Assembly: GCA_963695505.1 (NCBI GenBank)
Contig: CAVOGX010000001.1
Coordinates: 218,560 to 282,559, forward strand
Direction of reading: 5' to 3'
Length of the DNA stretch: 64,000 nucleotides
DNA from: JACSRF01 sp963695505
GTDB lineage: Bacteria; Chloroflexota; Anaerolineae; Promineifilales; Promineifilaceae
A program made the position numbers and the translations under genes. The notes below the pieces were generated by a model. It saw only the letters and a list, made by a program, of their open reading frames with translations. It did no database searches and was not told where the DNA came from. Positions 9,717 through 19,501 of the stretch are shown here, in pieces; position 1 is the first letter of the stretch, and every line of letters begins with the position of its first letter.

Positions 9717-10541
9717 TTACGCAGGGGATATAACGGCTGAAAACAGGACATTACCCCGGCTGGCTTGCAGCTTTTCTCGTGAAAAACCTAAAGCTTCCCA
9801 ACGCGGTAGATACTGGTGCGTTAGGACCCAACTTTGCTCAACTTGCAAGCCCAGGTTGGCAAGCTCTTCTTCATCGGTGACGAGCCACTCAATCGGTGTG
9901 GCAGTTTGGGCAAACAGGCTGCGGGTTTTGGGGCTGTAGGTGGCGGTCAGCACATCGGCGGCAATCAAAGCTCCTGGAAAATTGGCGCGTAACAGGTTCA
10001 TGAGCTGCCGCACCTGGCTGCGAGACTGGAAAAAAAGAACGCCTTCGGCAATGAACAGGGTGTGCGCGGGCGACACGGCCGTTTCCAGCACCTGCCATAC
10101 CCATGATTCATCAAGCATTGACGCTGCCAAAAACCGGTGAACGGCCGTTTCCTCATCCACCTGCCGTCGCACGGCGACAGCCTCTGGTAAATCCAACTCT
10201 ACCCACGAAATTGCCGGATCACCCAGACGATGATAGCGTGTACTCAGCCCCGCACCCAATTCAACCACCTGAGGCGCAGCATGTCGCGCTATAAAATTTC
10301 GGGCAATATCATCATACAAGCGCGCACGAACGGCCGTTGCCAATTGAAATACGGGCGAATACGTGGCAACCATAGCCTGCTGCACTGCTTGCGGCACGGA
10401 CAGCTTTCCGCACCATATCGCTGCCAGTGGATCTTGAATCAGAGGCTGAAAATGCTCCTGTTCCTCTGCTCGTGCCCGCAGAGTATAAAACAGGGTTCCC
10501 GGAAGCCCCTCTAAGGAATCGATTGCCATTGCTTTAGACAT
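9717..10541 (-). CDS. LCM-family class I SAM-dependent methyltransferase
   Basis: A 274-residue protein of the leucine carboxyl methyltransferase (PPM1/TcmP) type: an N-terminal RARAEEQEHFQPLIQDPLAAIW, the SAM-binding VVELGAGLSTRYHRLG, an acidic ELDLPEAV at the end of strand 2, and FIAEGVLFF. Bacterial members methylate carboxyl or hydroxyl groups of small molecules; the substrate is not known. It lies 15 bp after a small membrane protein gene on the same strand, so the two probably form an operon. Three ACGGCCGT octamers lie inside the gene. Confidence 0.8.
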   Translation of the reverse strand: MSKAMAIDSLEGLPGTLFYTLRARAEEQEHFQPLIQDPLAAIWCGKLSVPQAVQQAMVATYSPVFQLATAVRARLYDDIARNFIARHAAPQVVELGAGLSTRYHRLGDPAISWVELDLPEAVAVRRQVDEETAVHRFLAASMLDESWVWQVLETAVSPAHTLFIAEGVLFFQSRSQVRQLMNLLRANFPGALIAADVLTATYSPKTRSLFAQTATPIEWLVTDEEELANLGLQVEQSWVLTHQYLPRWEALGFSREKLQASRGNVLFSAVISPA

Positions 10542-10556
10542 GAAGAGCGCCGTAGA

Positions 10557-10844
10557 CTAACGGCGCAGAAAGAGGAACCATGAACCTGCCAAAACTAAAA
10601 AGCTTAATACGAACCCCGTACCGACTCCTAATCCCATTGATAGGGTGCGGCCCAATTGCCCCAAAAAGAGACCGATTACGATCAAAACGACACCGGTAAA
10701 GCCCAACGCGCCCGTCATCATCAACATGCAGCCGGGCAATCGTTCTTCCTCCGGGTTGCGCCGTCGGGCCAGTAAATATTCCACCAATGCGCCAATCACT
10801 GCACTTACGGCTCCCACCACGAACCCTAGCCAGTATGGTGACAT
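10557..10844 (-). CDS. Small membrane protein of unknown function
   Basis: A 95-residue protein with three hydrophobic segments (about 3-25, 40-62, 70-92) and a basic RRRNPEEER loop. The start is supported by a GAGGAGAA site. Unrecognised family. It is directly upstream of the methyltransferase gene. Confidence 0.65.
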   Translation of the reverse strand: MSPYWLGFVVGAVSAVIGALVEYLLARRRNPEEERLPGCMLMMTGALGFTGVVLIVIGLFLGQLGRTLSMGLGVGTGFVLSFLVLAGSWFLFLRR

Positions 10845-10962
10845 AAATTCTCCTCTTTCAGCCGCTGGTTAACTGGCTCAAACGGCTACATTAAGGTCGT
10901 ATTCTAACAACCAAATCTTCCCATGAACCTTACAAGAGTAGTAATGGATATCGCCCGATTCA

Positions 10963-11835
10963 TCATACCTGGCGCGGGCGATATTGCAGCGCCTCGGCCA
11001 GGTGTGCTGGCTGTAAAGCTTCATGCCCAACTAAATCCGCAATGGTGCGTGCCACTTTCAAAACGCGATGGAAGGCGCGCGCGCTTAAGCCCATTTGCGC
11101 CATGGCGCTTTTCATCAAGCGGCGTCCGGTTTCATCCAACACGCAAAACTCCCGCACCTCGCTGGGTCCCATATCCGCATTGGTAAACAGCTCTGTTCCG
11201 GCAAAACGGGTAAGCTGCCGCTGGCGTGCCGCTTCAACCCGCTCACGAATTGCGCTGGAAGGCTCACCGCGCCGCTGTGCCGTCAGCTTCTCAAATTCAA
11301 TACGTGGTACGTCAACGTGCAGGTCTATGCGGTCCATCAACGGGCCAGAAATGCGCTTTTGGTAGCGGGTGATCATGGTATTGCTGCATGTGCAGGCATG
11401 AACCGGATCGCCGTAATAACCACACGGGCAGGGGTTTTGCGCAGCAATGAGCATGAAGTTAGCGGGGTAAGTGACCGTTCCCGAAGCACGGGAAATTGAA
11501 ACCTCCCGCGGCTTGCCTTCCAGGGGCTGGCGCAGGACTTCGATGAGATTTGCCCCAAATTCAGGCAATTCGTCGAGAAAGAGCACCCCACGATGGGCCA
11601 GAGAGATTTCGCCTGGACGTGGCCAAGCGCCGCCGCCTACCAGCCCGGCGTAGCTAATTGTGTGATGGGGAGAACGAAACGGCCGTTCCCGTACCAAAGG
11701 TGTATCTGGTGGCAGCAGCCCTGCTACGCTGTAAATTTTCGTTACCTCTAACGCTTCATCCACATCCATACGCGGCAAAATACTGGGCAGTGATTTCGCC
11801 AGCAGCGTTTTTCCTGCTCCCGGGGGGCCAGACAT
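10963..11835 (-). CDS. YifB/ComM-type Mg-chelatase-like AAA ATPase, 5' truncated
   Basis: Encodes only the AAA+ half of a YifB/ComM protein: Walker A GPPGAGKTLLAKSLP at residues 3 onward, RSPHHTIS, Walker B GVLFLDELPEF, NPCPCGYYGD, the SGPLMDRIDLHVDV sensor region and the C-terminal Mg-chelatase domain to QYRPRQV. ComM is a branch-migrating helicase used in transformation. The usual N-terminal Lon-like domain (roughly 200 residues) is absent: similarity stops at the first base of the Walker A region and the upstream DNA does not continue it in any frame. The coding part itself looks intact, so a rearrangement or a misjoin at about 11836 is likely. Confidence 0.8.
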   Translation of the reverse strand: MSGPPGAGKTLLAKSLPSILPRMDVDEALEVTKIYSVAGLLPPDTPLVRERPFRSPHHTISYAGLVGGGAWPRPGEISLAHRGVLFLDELPEFGANLIEVLRQPLEGKPREVSISRASGTVTYPANFMLIAAQNPCPCGYYGDPVHACTCSNTMITRYQKRISGPLMDRIDLHVDVPRIEFEKLTAQRRGEPSSAIRERVEAARQRQLTRFAGTELFTNADMGPSEVREFCVLDETGRRLMKSAMAQMGLSARAFHRVLKVARTIADLVGHEALQPAHLAEALQYRPRQV

Positions 11836-12223
11836 GATTACAAAGAGGGCAAAAAACCTTGACCTTCGCTTTTTAGATGCAGAGAGTGGAAATTAACGGC
11901 ATGGTCAAATTATAGGAGATAATGATCATCACTTTACAACAATTGGGTGAACGGACGCATTATAGCCATTAACCAACAGGTGCTCTAGAACAACTTTCAA
12001 TAAATGTATTTCTGACGATATTAGACATATATTGCCAGATAAAGTCCAGCCTTTTACATAATAAAGCCCCATTAGTGTCTTTGATCCGGTTGCAAAGACC
12101 AAACTTAGAGCCGCCACATTGCCGGTCACGACAATCGACGATGGCACACAGGGAACCTCTAATAAGCTCTCCGATTCCGCTTAATTGGTGGCTCCCATTT
12201 CAAGGGGCGCAAGATCCACTACC
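11836..12223. other. Gene-free stretch upstream of the truncated YifB
   Basis: About 390 bp with no convincing gene. A 72-codon minus-strand frame (11929-12147) has no recognisable family. This segment replaces the expected 5' part of the YifB gene, so it may be foreign or rearranged DNA. Confidence 0.4.
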
Positions 12224-12254
12224 CTAAAAAGGTCGCAGACTAAGGTCTGCGACC
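12224..12254 (-). terminator. Rho-independent terminator of the ferritin gene
   Basis: Perfect 10 bp stem GGTCGCAGAC / GTCTGCGACC (12231-12240 and 12245-12254) with a 4-base loop. On the minus strand it is followed by TTTTT (12226-12230), and it sits 12 bp past the ferritin stop codon. Confidence 0.85.
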
Positions 12255-12265
12255 GATTCCTTGTC

Positions 12266-12778
12266 TTATTCAGCGGCGGCCTCCGCACCACCGGCCGCCA
12301 TCGTGCGCCGCACAAAATCTTCAACAAGCAGCAGCGAACCACCAGCATGCTTGATGGTGTTCAGCAACGTCGTCATCGAATCGACTTCTTCCACCTGCTC
12401 GGTGACAAACCATTGCAGGAACTGGCTGCTGGCATAATCTTTTTCAGCATCGGCAATGGAAAGCAGATTGTTGATCTGGTTGGTGACTTTGATCTCCTGA
12501 TCCAGGGCAAACTGCACGGCATCGCTGGCGCTTTCGAAATCATTGCGCATCTCTGGCAGGCCAGGAATGATGGGCTTAGCCCCGGCTTCCAGCAAGAAAT
12601 GGACAAACTTCATGGCGTGCATCCGCTCTTCTTCCGCCTGAGCGTAAAAGAAAGCGGCCAGATCGGGCAAGGTTTCTTCGTCAAAGTAAACGGCAATGGC
12701 AACATACTGCGCAGAGGCCGCAAATTCACTCTTGATTTGGGCGTTCATCGCCTCGACAACTTTTGGTTTAATGATCAT
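12266..12778 (-). CDS. ftn: Ferritin
   Basis: A 170-residue non-haem ferritin that oxidises Fe(II) and stores iron in a 24-mer shell. Ferroxidase ligands are visible: Glu18 in AQIKSEFAAS and the ExxH motif Glu51-His54 in EEERMHAMKF, plus a C-terminal Gln/Glu pair in FLQWFVTEQVEEVD. A good AAGGAGA site precedes the ATG. Followed by a clear terminator. Neighbouring upstream genes encode another ferritin-like (DUF2202) lipoprotein. Confidence 0.9.
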   Translation of the reverse strand: MIIKPKVVEAMNAQIKSEFAASAQYVAIAVYFDEETLPDLAAFFYAQAEEERMHAMKFVHFLLEAGAKPIIPGLPEMRNDFESASDAVQFALDQEIKVTNQINNLLSIADAEKDYASSQFLQWFVTEQVEEVDSMTTLLNTIKHAGGSLLLVEDFVRRTMAAGGAEAAAE

Positions 12779-12992
12779 GGTTTAGATCTCCTTGTGTTAA
12801 GCCGCATCCCAGCGCAATTAGAAATTTGAGACGCTGTTTTGCGGACTGACTTAACTGATTTCTATGATACCTGCTATTCTCGAAAGGAATGCTTCATTCA
12901 GCAACTTTTATTAGAAACGATTCGATTTGGGTAAACGACGACCGAAGCTCTTTAAGCCTTTGCGCGTCCAGGAAGAGAGTCAATTAACCCTG

Positions 12993-13788
12993 TTAATTCC
13001 CGCGTTCCGCCGGTGAATTGATAATGGCTTCGTAAGCGGCCTGGTCAAGGTATTGTGGTTGATATTCCCCATTTTGCTTTTGCAACGTGGAGATGAATGA
13101 GCGCAGGTGATTGCGAGAGCCTTTCATCAAATTCTCGTAGACCAGAATAATGTCTGCGTTATCCGTTTTGGCAAGGGCAGTTTGTAGATCAACGATGTCC
13201 AAATCCTCAATCGTAGCGCCCACCTGCAGCGCCGTAACCAGTGATTGGCTTCCTTGAGCAACCAGTTGGTCATAAAGCGCTTGGAGATCCCCGTTCGTGA
13301 AGACGCCAACGGCCATATCCAGAGCTGGGTCCGCCAAATCATACCGTATTAGCAGCGTTCTGACTGCTTCAGTATGCGTTAACTCGCTGTCAGCGATATT
13401 TTGAAAGATGGGCAGGCCCCACTGTTCATACAATGCCAGGTAAACGTCGCGGGCCAGTTTTTCTTCTTCGCGCATGTAAATGAGGTCGTTCACCTCGTCG
13501 TCACTCAGCAGCCGTAGAATCTATCTGGCTGAGCGCATTGTCTAAAGCAGCAGTATCAACGGCCGTATTTCCGTCGTCGTCTACCGCCATAACGTCGTTG
13601 GCAGTGACCGGCTCTTCAACAGGAACGGCCGTAGGGTCAATTGGCACAGGGTTGCTTGCCGGTTCAGTGGGCAGAGGGTCGGTGGCGACCGGGGCCGTGA
13701 CTGTGGCCGGTGGTGTGGATTCGCTGGTACAGGCAACTGCAACAATTGCCAAAAATAGGATGAATAAAATTGAAAAGTATTTTGTCAT
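12993..13788 (-). CDS. DUF2202 ferritin-like lipoprotein, one frameshift
   Basis: Two adjacent frames make one protein. The first (13501-13788) has a lipoprotein signal (ILFLAIVAVACTSES, lipobox Cys about residue 20) and a Pro/Thr/Val-rich linker; the second, entered at about 13505, encodes LLSDDEVNDLIYMREEEKLARDVYLALYEQW, the start of a DUF2202 four-helix domain with MREEEKLARD and SELTHTEAV. A single-base indel near 13500-13510 joins them. DUF2202 proteins resemble ferritins; an extracytoplasmic role is inferred from the lipobox. Followed by the ferritin gene on the same strand. Confidence 0.75.
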
Positions 13789-13804
13789 GGTGGTTCCTCA
13801 GATA

Positions 13805-13833
13805 AAGGGCGCGGCCATTTTGGCCACGCCCTT
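13805..13833. terminator. Intergenic hairpin
   Basis: AAGGGCGCGGCCA / TGGCCACGCCCTT form a 13 bp stem with one mismatch and a 3-base loop. It lies between the DUF2680-like gene and the DUF2202 lipoprotein gene. No U-run follows, so it may be a weak terminator or an mRNA processing hairpin. Confidence 0.45.
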
Positions 13834-13860
13834 ACAATATTAATTTATTGAGATTGAAGA

Positions 13861-14386
13861 TTACGGTGTCTGATAGATACAGTCACCATTATTGCCGTCG
13901 TGGCTACCTTGCCCGCGCTCACCTATTGGACCGTCGCTCAGGCCACCACTCAAGCCATTACCTTGGCCGTTTTGGCCGCCGCGTTGGCTGCGCATCCAGC
14001 TGGCTTGCTCTTGCGTGAGCAGGCCATCGGCGACAGCTTGCTGCGAAGCAACGAGCATGAACCGCGTTCATAGCTGCTTGCACCTCGGCGAAGTCAATGC
14101 CTCGTTCCTGCGCCAAGATAAAAGGGGTCTTGCCTGCGGCAATCGCTGCATCAAAATCTGCGACGCTCATATCCAAAGCTTCAGCGATGGTGGCGTGCAT
14201 GGTGACTTCATCTACAGCCATTAAGCCCATGCCAGCATTGGCATTATCCTGAACCTGAGTCCTTCCTTGATGGGTAACGTCAGCGGGCTGATTCGGGCCT
14301 TGAGCAAAGGCGGACGCTACACCGGCGAATGCGACTACTGCTACTAATACGGCGACGATGCCGAGAATTTTATGTACCTTGTTCAT
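13861..14386 (-). CDS. Secreted DUF2680-like protein, one frameshift
   Basis: Starts with a signal peptide (MNKVHKILGIVAVLVAVVAFAGVASAFAQ) at 14386. The mature part has MHATIAEALDMSVADFDAAIAAGKT and LAQERGIDFAEVQAAMNA, then changes frame at about 14050 to continue MLVASQQAVADGLLTQEQASWMRSQRGGQNGQG to the stop at 13861. The repeated short helices with QAVADGLLTQEQA match small secreted proteins of the DUF2680 type. About 174 residues after repair. Function unknown. It heads the ferritin-like gene group. Confidence 0.6.
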
Positions 14387-14959
14387 TGTTCGTTCTCCAT
14401 TTAATTATTGTTAACGGTCAGTCGGTTACTTTATCCGAATCACCGCGCTTTGTTTATTTTAACTGTCTGGAGAATAGCAGTAAGGTGTGAAGCAGTGGTG
14501 GAGAAGGTGTTAAGAAATAATTTAGGCGGCGTGAATCAGTAAACGTGATTATCTTCATGCTGTCGGCCCGGAAGATATTCAACAGTCCTTTGGACAATGG
14601 CTCTCCCTCCAGATTGAATTACCACATTCGGACATGGAAGTTACGCCAGGATTTAGCTCCCAGCTGATGTGAGAGGGCTTGATCATAGCTGCCCTATGTT
14701 AGGATCTGACACTTATCCCGACAGGAGGCAACTATGGGTTTAGAAACTAAAGGACGTCTTGCTTAGCGTAAGTTTTTGTCTCTTACTAAAAAATACCTGA
14801 AAGACCTAGTGACACAAGGGACGCTAGGGAACGTTATGGAGCAGGATAAAGCGCAGCCGACCTGGAGGCAGATGCGATACTTCGCCCTGGCCGCGTAGTA
14901 AGCAAATATTAGGATCACATCTCTTCCTCGATAAATTCGGGCGTGGATTAATTTTTTTG
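14387..14959. other. Gene-poor stretch with decayed coding remnants
   Basis: No intact gene. A plus-strand frame ending at the TGA at 14670-14672 (...GPEDIQQSFGQWLSLQIELPHSDME...) looks protein-like but cannot be assigned; it may be the tail of a lost gene. From 14733 short broken frames lead into the TnpB remnant. Confidence 0.4.
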
Positions 14960-15383
14960 CATAGCACGGGTGTGATGCGCACTTCAAGCTGGCTCATCAG
15001 CTTTGCGTCGAATATGATGTGTTGGGATTTGAAGACCTGAACCTGGGCGGGATGAAGAAGCTGTGGGGTCGGAAGGTGAGCGATTGGGTTTCGCCCAGTT
15101 CATGCGCATTTTGCAGTACGTGCACCACCTGCTTGCCGCGCAGGTGGTGCAGATAGGGCGGTGGGAGCCGACCAGTCAAAGCTGCTCTAGCTGTGGGCAG
15201 CGGCAGGCGCTAGCATTGAATGAGCGGGTATTCACCTGTGTGGCCAGTGGACTGGCAATTGAGCGAGACCACAATGCTGCCAGGAATATCAGGCGTGAAG
15301 CTATCACGCTGTTAGGGGTTGGGGCATCGACTCCGCGCTTAGATGGAGTAAGACGGTCGAATTCGACCGCATCCCTTGCTTGA
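14960..15383 (+). pseudogene. Decayed TnpB (IS200/IS605 family) C-terminal remnant
   Basis: Broken frames encode HFKLAHQLCVEYDVLGFEDLNLGGMKKLWGRKVSD, then after a frameshift FAQFMRILQYV...QVVQIGRWEPTSQSCSSCGQRQALALNERVFTC...LAIERDHNAARNIRREA. These are the RuvC-II (FEDLNL), zinc ribbon and RuvC-III (ERDHNAARN) parts of TnpB. The second CxxC of the zinc ribbon has become CVASG and the N-terminal half is gone, so it cannot be active. It marks the left edge of the molybdoenzyme island. Confidence 0.8.
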
Positions 15384-15498
15384 AGCCAAAAATCCCAGAT
15401 GCTTTCAGCCCTAAGAGTATGTCAAATATGGCAAATGGCGTATGGGGTGATGACTTATGTCACTAGCCTCTAACCCTTGATTCTGACATTCTTTAGGT

Positions 15499-17617
15499 GT
15501 GGGCAGATTTCTGCAGGGTATCCTTATCTCTGGAAATAGTTGTTTACCTAACAAGACAAAAATGGTTGCGGTTTACTTCTTTTATGGATTGGCGTTCTTC
15601 AGCCTGGGATTGGCGGCTAGTCTCCAGTTGCGTCATGGCGATGACATCTCCTTGCGAAATCAGATGCCCTGGTTAGCGGCATTTGGTATCGCCTATGCTG
15701 CCGTTGCCTGGCTGGACATGTTTCAAACTTTTGGGACTAACCCAGAAACCAATCAAACTATCAATATTATTCGAATGATCCTTCAGCCTACTAGCGGACT
15801 GCTGCTTTTAATTTTTGGTTGGGGAGTGCTTACAAAAATGACGCCGTTGCCTAACTGGACTCATCTCCTACCTGGTTTGCTGATTGTTCCCATTGCATTT
15901 GTTATCACCTATGCTGCAACCACATTTATCACACCTTCACCTATTGAGATCCCTATTGACATCTGGTCCCGTTACTTACTCTATTTACCTGGTAGCTTCA
16001 TGGCAGGTATTGGTTTCCTGCGCCAATGGCGTGAGCAAAAAAGAAGGGCTTATTTTGACGTGGCCAAGCTTATGCTGGCTACTGGCCTGGCATTTTTATT
16101 TGAGGCATTTGTGGTGGGATTGGTCGTTCCCGCAGCACCGTACGGTCCAGCGTCCTACTATAATTATAACCGTACCGTTTACGACGCATTTTCGGGGGAA
16201 CAAGTTGCAACCGACAAACCATTTGGGCTGACGAATTGGTTAGATTACGATCGTATATTGGAATCAACTGGTTTACCCATTCAGTTTTGGAGAATGGTCT
16301 CCGCTATTGCCGTTACGGCTTTTGTAGTGAGGGGTTTAGATGTTTTTGATGCCATTCGTAAGCGCCAGATGCGAGCACTGCAAATTGAAAGAGATCAGGC
16401 GCAGCAGTTGGCCATTGAAACACAAATCACTGCCCGGAAAACAGCTGAAAACTGGACTGATGCGCTTATCAGTATTAGTCGCCATATTGCCGAATTGAAT
16501 GATGTTGACGATATTTTGCTTCATATTGTTGAAAATGGTCGCAAATTATTTCAATCAAATTTTATGGGTTTAGCAATTTTAAATGGTGAGTTGCCAGATT
16601 TGGAATTGAAATGCTTTGCCAATGATACTCAAGTAAAAATGGTCGATTCACCTGTTAAAGTAGAGAACTCCCTGATCTTGAACACTTTATTCCAATCTAA
16701 ATCCTTTTGTTTTTCCGTTGAGGACTTCCCTTATACATTCAACAATATTTGTTTTTTTAGCGAACGATCGGCCAAGACTGCGGCAGTTGTCCACCTTGAC
16801 CTGGACAACACGCCGATTGGGGCCTTGTGGATTGCCAGGCACGAAGGAGAACCTTATTCAGAAACGGATTTAATTTGGTTAGAGTGCCTGGCCGACCAGG
16901 TCGTGATTGCCATTCAGCATGGTTTAATGACCTCCCAGCTGCAATCATTTTCGATTATTGATGAACGAGCCCGTATCGCCCGCGAAATGCATGATGGCTT
17001 AGCGCAGATTTTAGGTTACATGAATCTACAGATCCAGACGCTGGGAACGCTACTCAAACGCGGCAAACTGGACGCTCTCCAAAACGAACTTGGGCAGATG
17101 CGTCAGGCTGTTCAGGTAGCCAATGCTGATGTTCGAGAGAATATCCTTAGTTTGCGAACCACTTTGGCCAATGAAAAGGGGTTGGTTTCGGCCATTGACG
17201 AATACCTCAATGAGTTTGGTATTCAGACGCAGATTGAGACGCAATTTGTAAGCGAAGTTATCGAACCTCTAAACCTTGCTTCGGTAGCTGAAGTGCAGCT
17301 GGTTTGCATTCTACAGGAAGCCCTGGCTAATGTGCGCAAACACGCACACGCCAAATGCGTGCGCGTGCAAATAACGCAGAAGGAGGATTCTTCAAATTGC
17401 GAATATCTATTAATGGAAGTGGTAGATGACGGGATTGGCTTTAAGAGTCAACAATGGCAACCGCAGTTTTGGCTTGCAGACAATGCACGAGCGGGCCCTC
17501 ACGGTTGGTGGGGAACTGATCGTGCAATCTGTTCCTGGAAAAGGGACCTCAATTATTTGTCGCTTACCTTGCCTGTCGGAGAATAAATTGAACAGGCGGA
17601 GCCTTATTTTTCATTGA
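15499..17617 (+). CDS. Membrane sensor histidine kinase, NarX/LuxR-partner type
   Basis: About seven membrane helices (residues about 20-265, YFFYGLAFFSLGLAASLQLR onward) are followed by a coiled segment, a GAF domain (about 315-475) and a HisKA_3 dimerisation domain with His498 in RARIAREMHDGLAQ. The HATPase domain (EALANVRKHAHAK, DDGIGF) changes frame near 17465 and continues FGLQTMHERALTVGGELIVQSVPGKGT to 17617; one indel explains it. The start used is a GTG at 15499; an ATG at 15562 is possible. It is 13 bp before a dmsC-like gene and one gene before its likely partner response regulator, so it probably controls the island. Confidence 0.85.
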
Positions 17618-17630
17618 TACTTCCAGGTGT

Positions 17631-18557
17631 ATGATGAATGTACGAGAGTGGGCATTGCCCGTATATACGATTTTAATGCAGCTGGCCGTAGGGGCGTTAC
17701 TCAGTTTATGGCTGGTGCGCATCTTCAGTATTCGGCAGTATGGCCGAAACGCAACAGAGCGTCTCGTCCGCATTCCCGTCCTGGCTATTTTCTTGACCAT
17801 TTTTGTAGCTATTGTTGGCTCTCATTTTCACCTGAGTCGCCCCATTATTTCTTTGCTTGCTACACTCAATCTGCGATCGTCCTGGTTAAGTCGCGAGATC
17901 GTCTTTACCATTTCTTTTTTTCTAGCAGTTGGTGGCCTCTCTTATTTACAATGGTTTATCGATGGTTATGACCGCTTAAAAACGGGCTTAGGGTGGTTAG
18001 GCATCGTCACCGGGAGCTTCAGCGTTTATTGCATGTCAAAAATTTACTTGTTGCCAACGCATTCTTCGTGGAACTCGCCGTTAACCATAGCCTCCTTCCT
18101 ATTGACAGCGCTTATTTTGGGAGTTACCGCTTCCGCTGTGCTGCTGGTTATGGATCTGAAGGTCTCAGAAGAGGTTGCGGATTTATCAGAAACGATTATT
18201 CGTCGGGAACTCATGCGAAGCTCTTTTATCTGGCTGGCCAGCGTGGCCTTCATTACGGCTACGATAAGCTTGATTATCAACTTAGCCCTGATATTCGTTT
18301 TGAGCCAAGGGGATGTTTCGGCTCAAACGAGCCTAACACTTCTATTGGGTCTTTATCAGCCGCTGTTTGGCATGCGTTATATTACTCTTTTTACCGGCGT
18401 GGGTTGGTTTGGGCTAACCTCTTTTCACATATTCCACAATAGAAAGGTCCAGTATAAATTTGCAACTGCAATATACCTAGCCTGTTTACTAGTGTTAATC
18501 TCCGAAATAATGGGGCGCTTCTTATTTTATGCAACCCATGTACGAACAGGCATCTAA
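17631..18557 (+). CDS. DmsC-like membrane anchor subunit (copy 1)
   Basis: A 308-residue, eight-helix membrane protein of the DMSO reductase anchor family (DmsC), which passes quinol electrons to DmsB. The family hallmarks are NVREWALPVYTILMQLAVGALL at the start, SSWLSREIV near residue 85-90, and GRFLFYATHVRTGI at the end. It resembles the second DmsC at 22749-23670 (same start and end motifs) but sits between the sensor kinase and the response regulator, far from dmsB. It may therefore be an accessory or sensory anchor rather than the catalytic one; that is inference. Confidence 0.8.
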   Translation: MMNVREWALPVYTILMQLAVGALLSLWLVRIFSIRQYGRNATERLVRIPVLAIFLTIFVAIVGSHFHLSRPIISLLATLNLRSSWLSREIVFTISFFLAVGGLSYLQWFIDGYDRLKTGLGWLGIVTGSFSVYCMSKIYLLPTHSSWNSPLTIASFLLTALILGVTASAVLLVMDLKVSEEVADLSETIIRRELMRSSFIWLASVAFITATISLIINLALIFVLSQGDVSAQTSLTLLLGLYQPLFGMRYITLFTGVGWFGLTSFHIFHNRKVQYKFATAIYLACLLVLISEIMGRFLFYATHVRTGI

Positions 18558-18613
18558 TAAAAACAGAAGACCCTCTCTCACTAAAAATACCCGGCTCTTA
18601 AAGGGGAAATCTC

Positions 18614-19264
18614 ATGACCATAAAAATAGTTGTAGCAGATGACCACAAACTGTTTCGCCAGGGTTTGATTGGCCTCATGCGGGCGCACGACGACCTGGTT
18701 GAAGTTATAGGCGAAGCCTCTACGGGGCAAGAAGCCATACGACTGGCACACCAGTTACGACCAGACGTTATTCTTATGGATATTCAGATGCCAGATGGTG
18801 ATGGATTAAAGGCGACTCGTGAGATCCGGAAATCTCTGCCCGAAGTCGCCATTGTTATCTTAACCGCTTCAGAATTGGATGAACATCTTTACGAGGCAGT
18901 TCGCCTGGGCGCTTCTGGTTATTTGTTAAAAGACCTGGATGCGACAGAATTGTTTGAGCTGTTAGCCGGTGTTACCAATGACGAGGTAGCCATGACTCGC
19001 GCGATGGCGAGCCGGCTCTTGAAAATTATGGCGAACAACAGGGAACAGGATTTCAAACAAGAAATAGAACTGACCCAGCGCGAACTGGATGTTTTGCACT
19101 TGTTAGCTCAAGGAGCCAGCAATCCGCAAATAGCGGAAGAATTATTCATTACAGTTAACACGGTAAAGACCCACATCAGCCATATCCTAACCAAGTTACA
19201 GCTGGAAAATCGGACGCAAGCAGCAGCGTATGCCCTTCAAAAAGGAATTATCACTTCGGAATAG
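18614..19264 (+). CDS. NarL/FixJ-family response regulator
   Basis: A 216-residue two-domain regulator. The receiver has the acidic pair Asp9-Asp10, phospho-acceptor Asp56 in VILMDIQMPDGDG, Thr in VILTAS and Lys in YLLKDL. The C-terminal LuxR-type HTH is LTQRELDVLHLLAQGASNPQIAEELFITVNTVKTHISHIL. A AAGGGGAA site precedes the ATG. It is the obvious partner of the HisKA_3 kinase at 15499-17617 and directly precedes the dmsA region, which it probably activates. Confidence 0.9.
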   Translation: MTIKIVVADDHKLFRQGLIGLMRAHDDLVEVIGEASTGQEAIRLAHQLRPDVILMDIQMPDGDGLKATREIRKSLPEVAIVILTASELDEHLYEAVRLGASGYLLKDLDATELFELLAGVTNDEVAMTRAMASRLLKIMANNREQDFKQEIELTQRELDVLHLLAQGASNPQIAEELFITVNTVKTHISHILTKLQLENRTQAAAYALQKGIITSE

Positions 19265-19274
19265 CCTTTAAAAA

Positions 19275-19292
19275 ATCACCCGATTGGGTGAT
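19275..19292. terminator. Small hairpin after the response regulator
   Basis: ATCACCC / GGGTGAT, 7 bp stem with a 4-base loop, 10 bp past the regulator stop. The T-run is on the opposite strand (AAAAA at 19270-19275), so it would terminate minus-strand reads better; a weak separator between the regulatory genes and dmsA. Confidence 0.35.
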
Positions 19293-19501
19293 ACCATATT
19301 CCTCCACCGCAGGATGTGTGAAACAGCCATTACCTGTATCCTGGAAATATAGCTAATTATCAAAATTGGCGCCTTAGGCTCGAAAGAGATTGTTTTTAGG
19401 AGGCAGCTATTGCATCGATTTCAACACATTCTTTTCTCAAGTAATATCCAACAGATATTTAGTTGAGTCAAAGTTTCGACAGTATTACGGAGGAGCATCA
19501 C

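Noticed and set aside
11929..12147. A 72-codon minus frame upstream of the truncated YifB
   Set aside because: No start context, family or continuation of the YifB N-terminus; kept only as part of a gene-free stretch.
12185..12829. A 214-codon plus-strand frame over the ferritin gene
   Set aside because: Runs through the ferritin terminator and antisense to ferritin.
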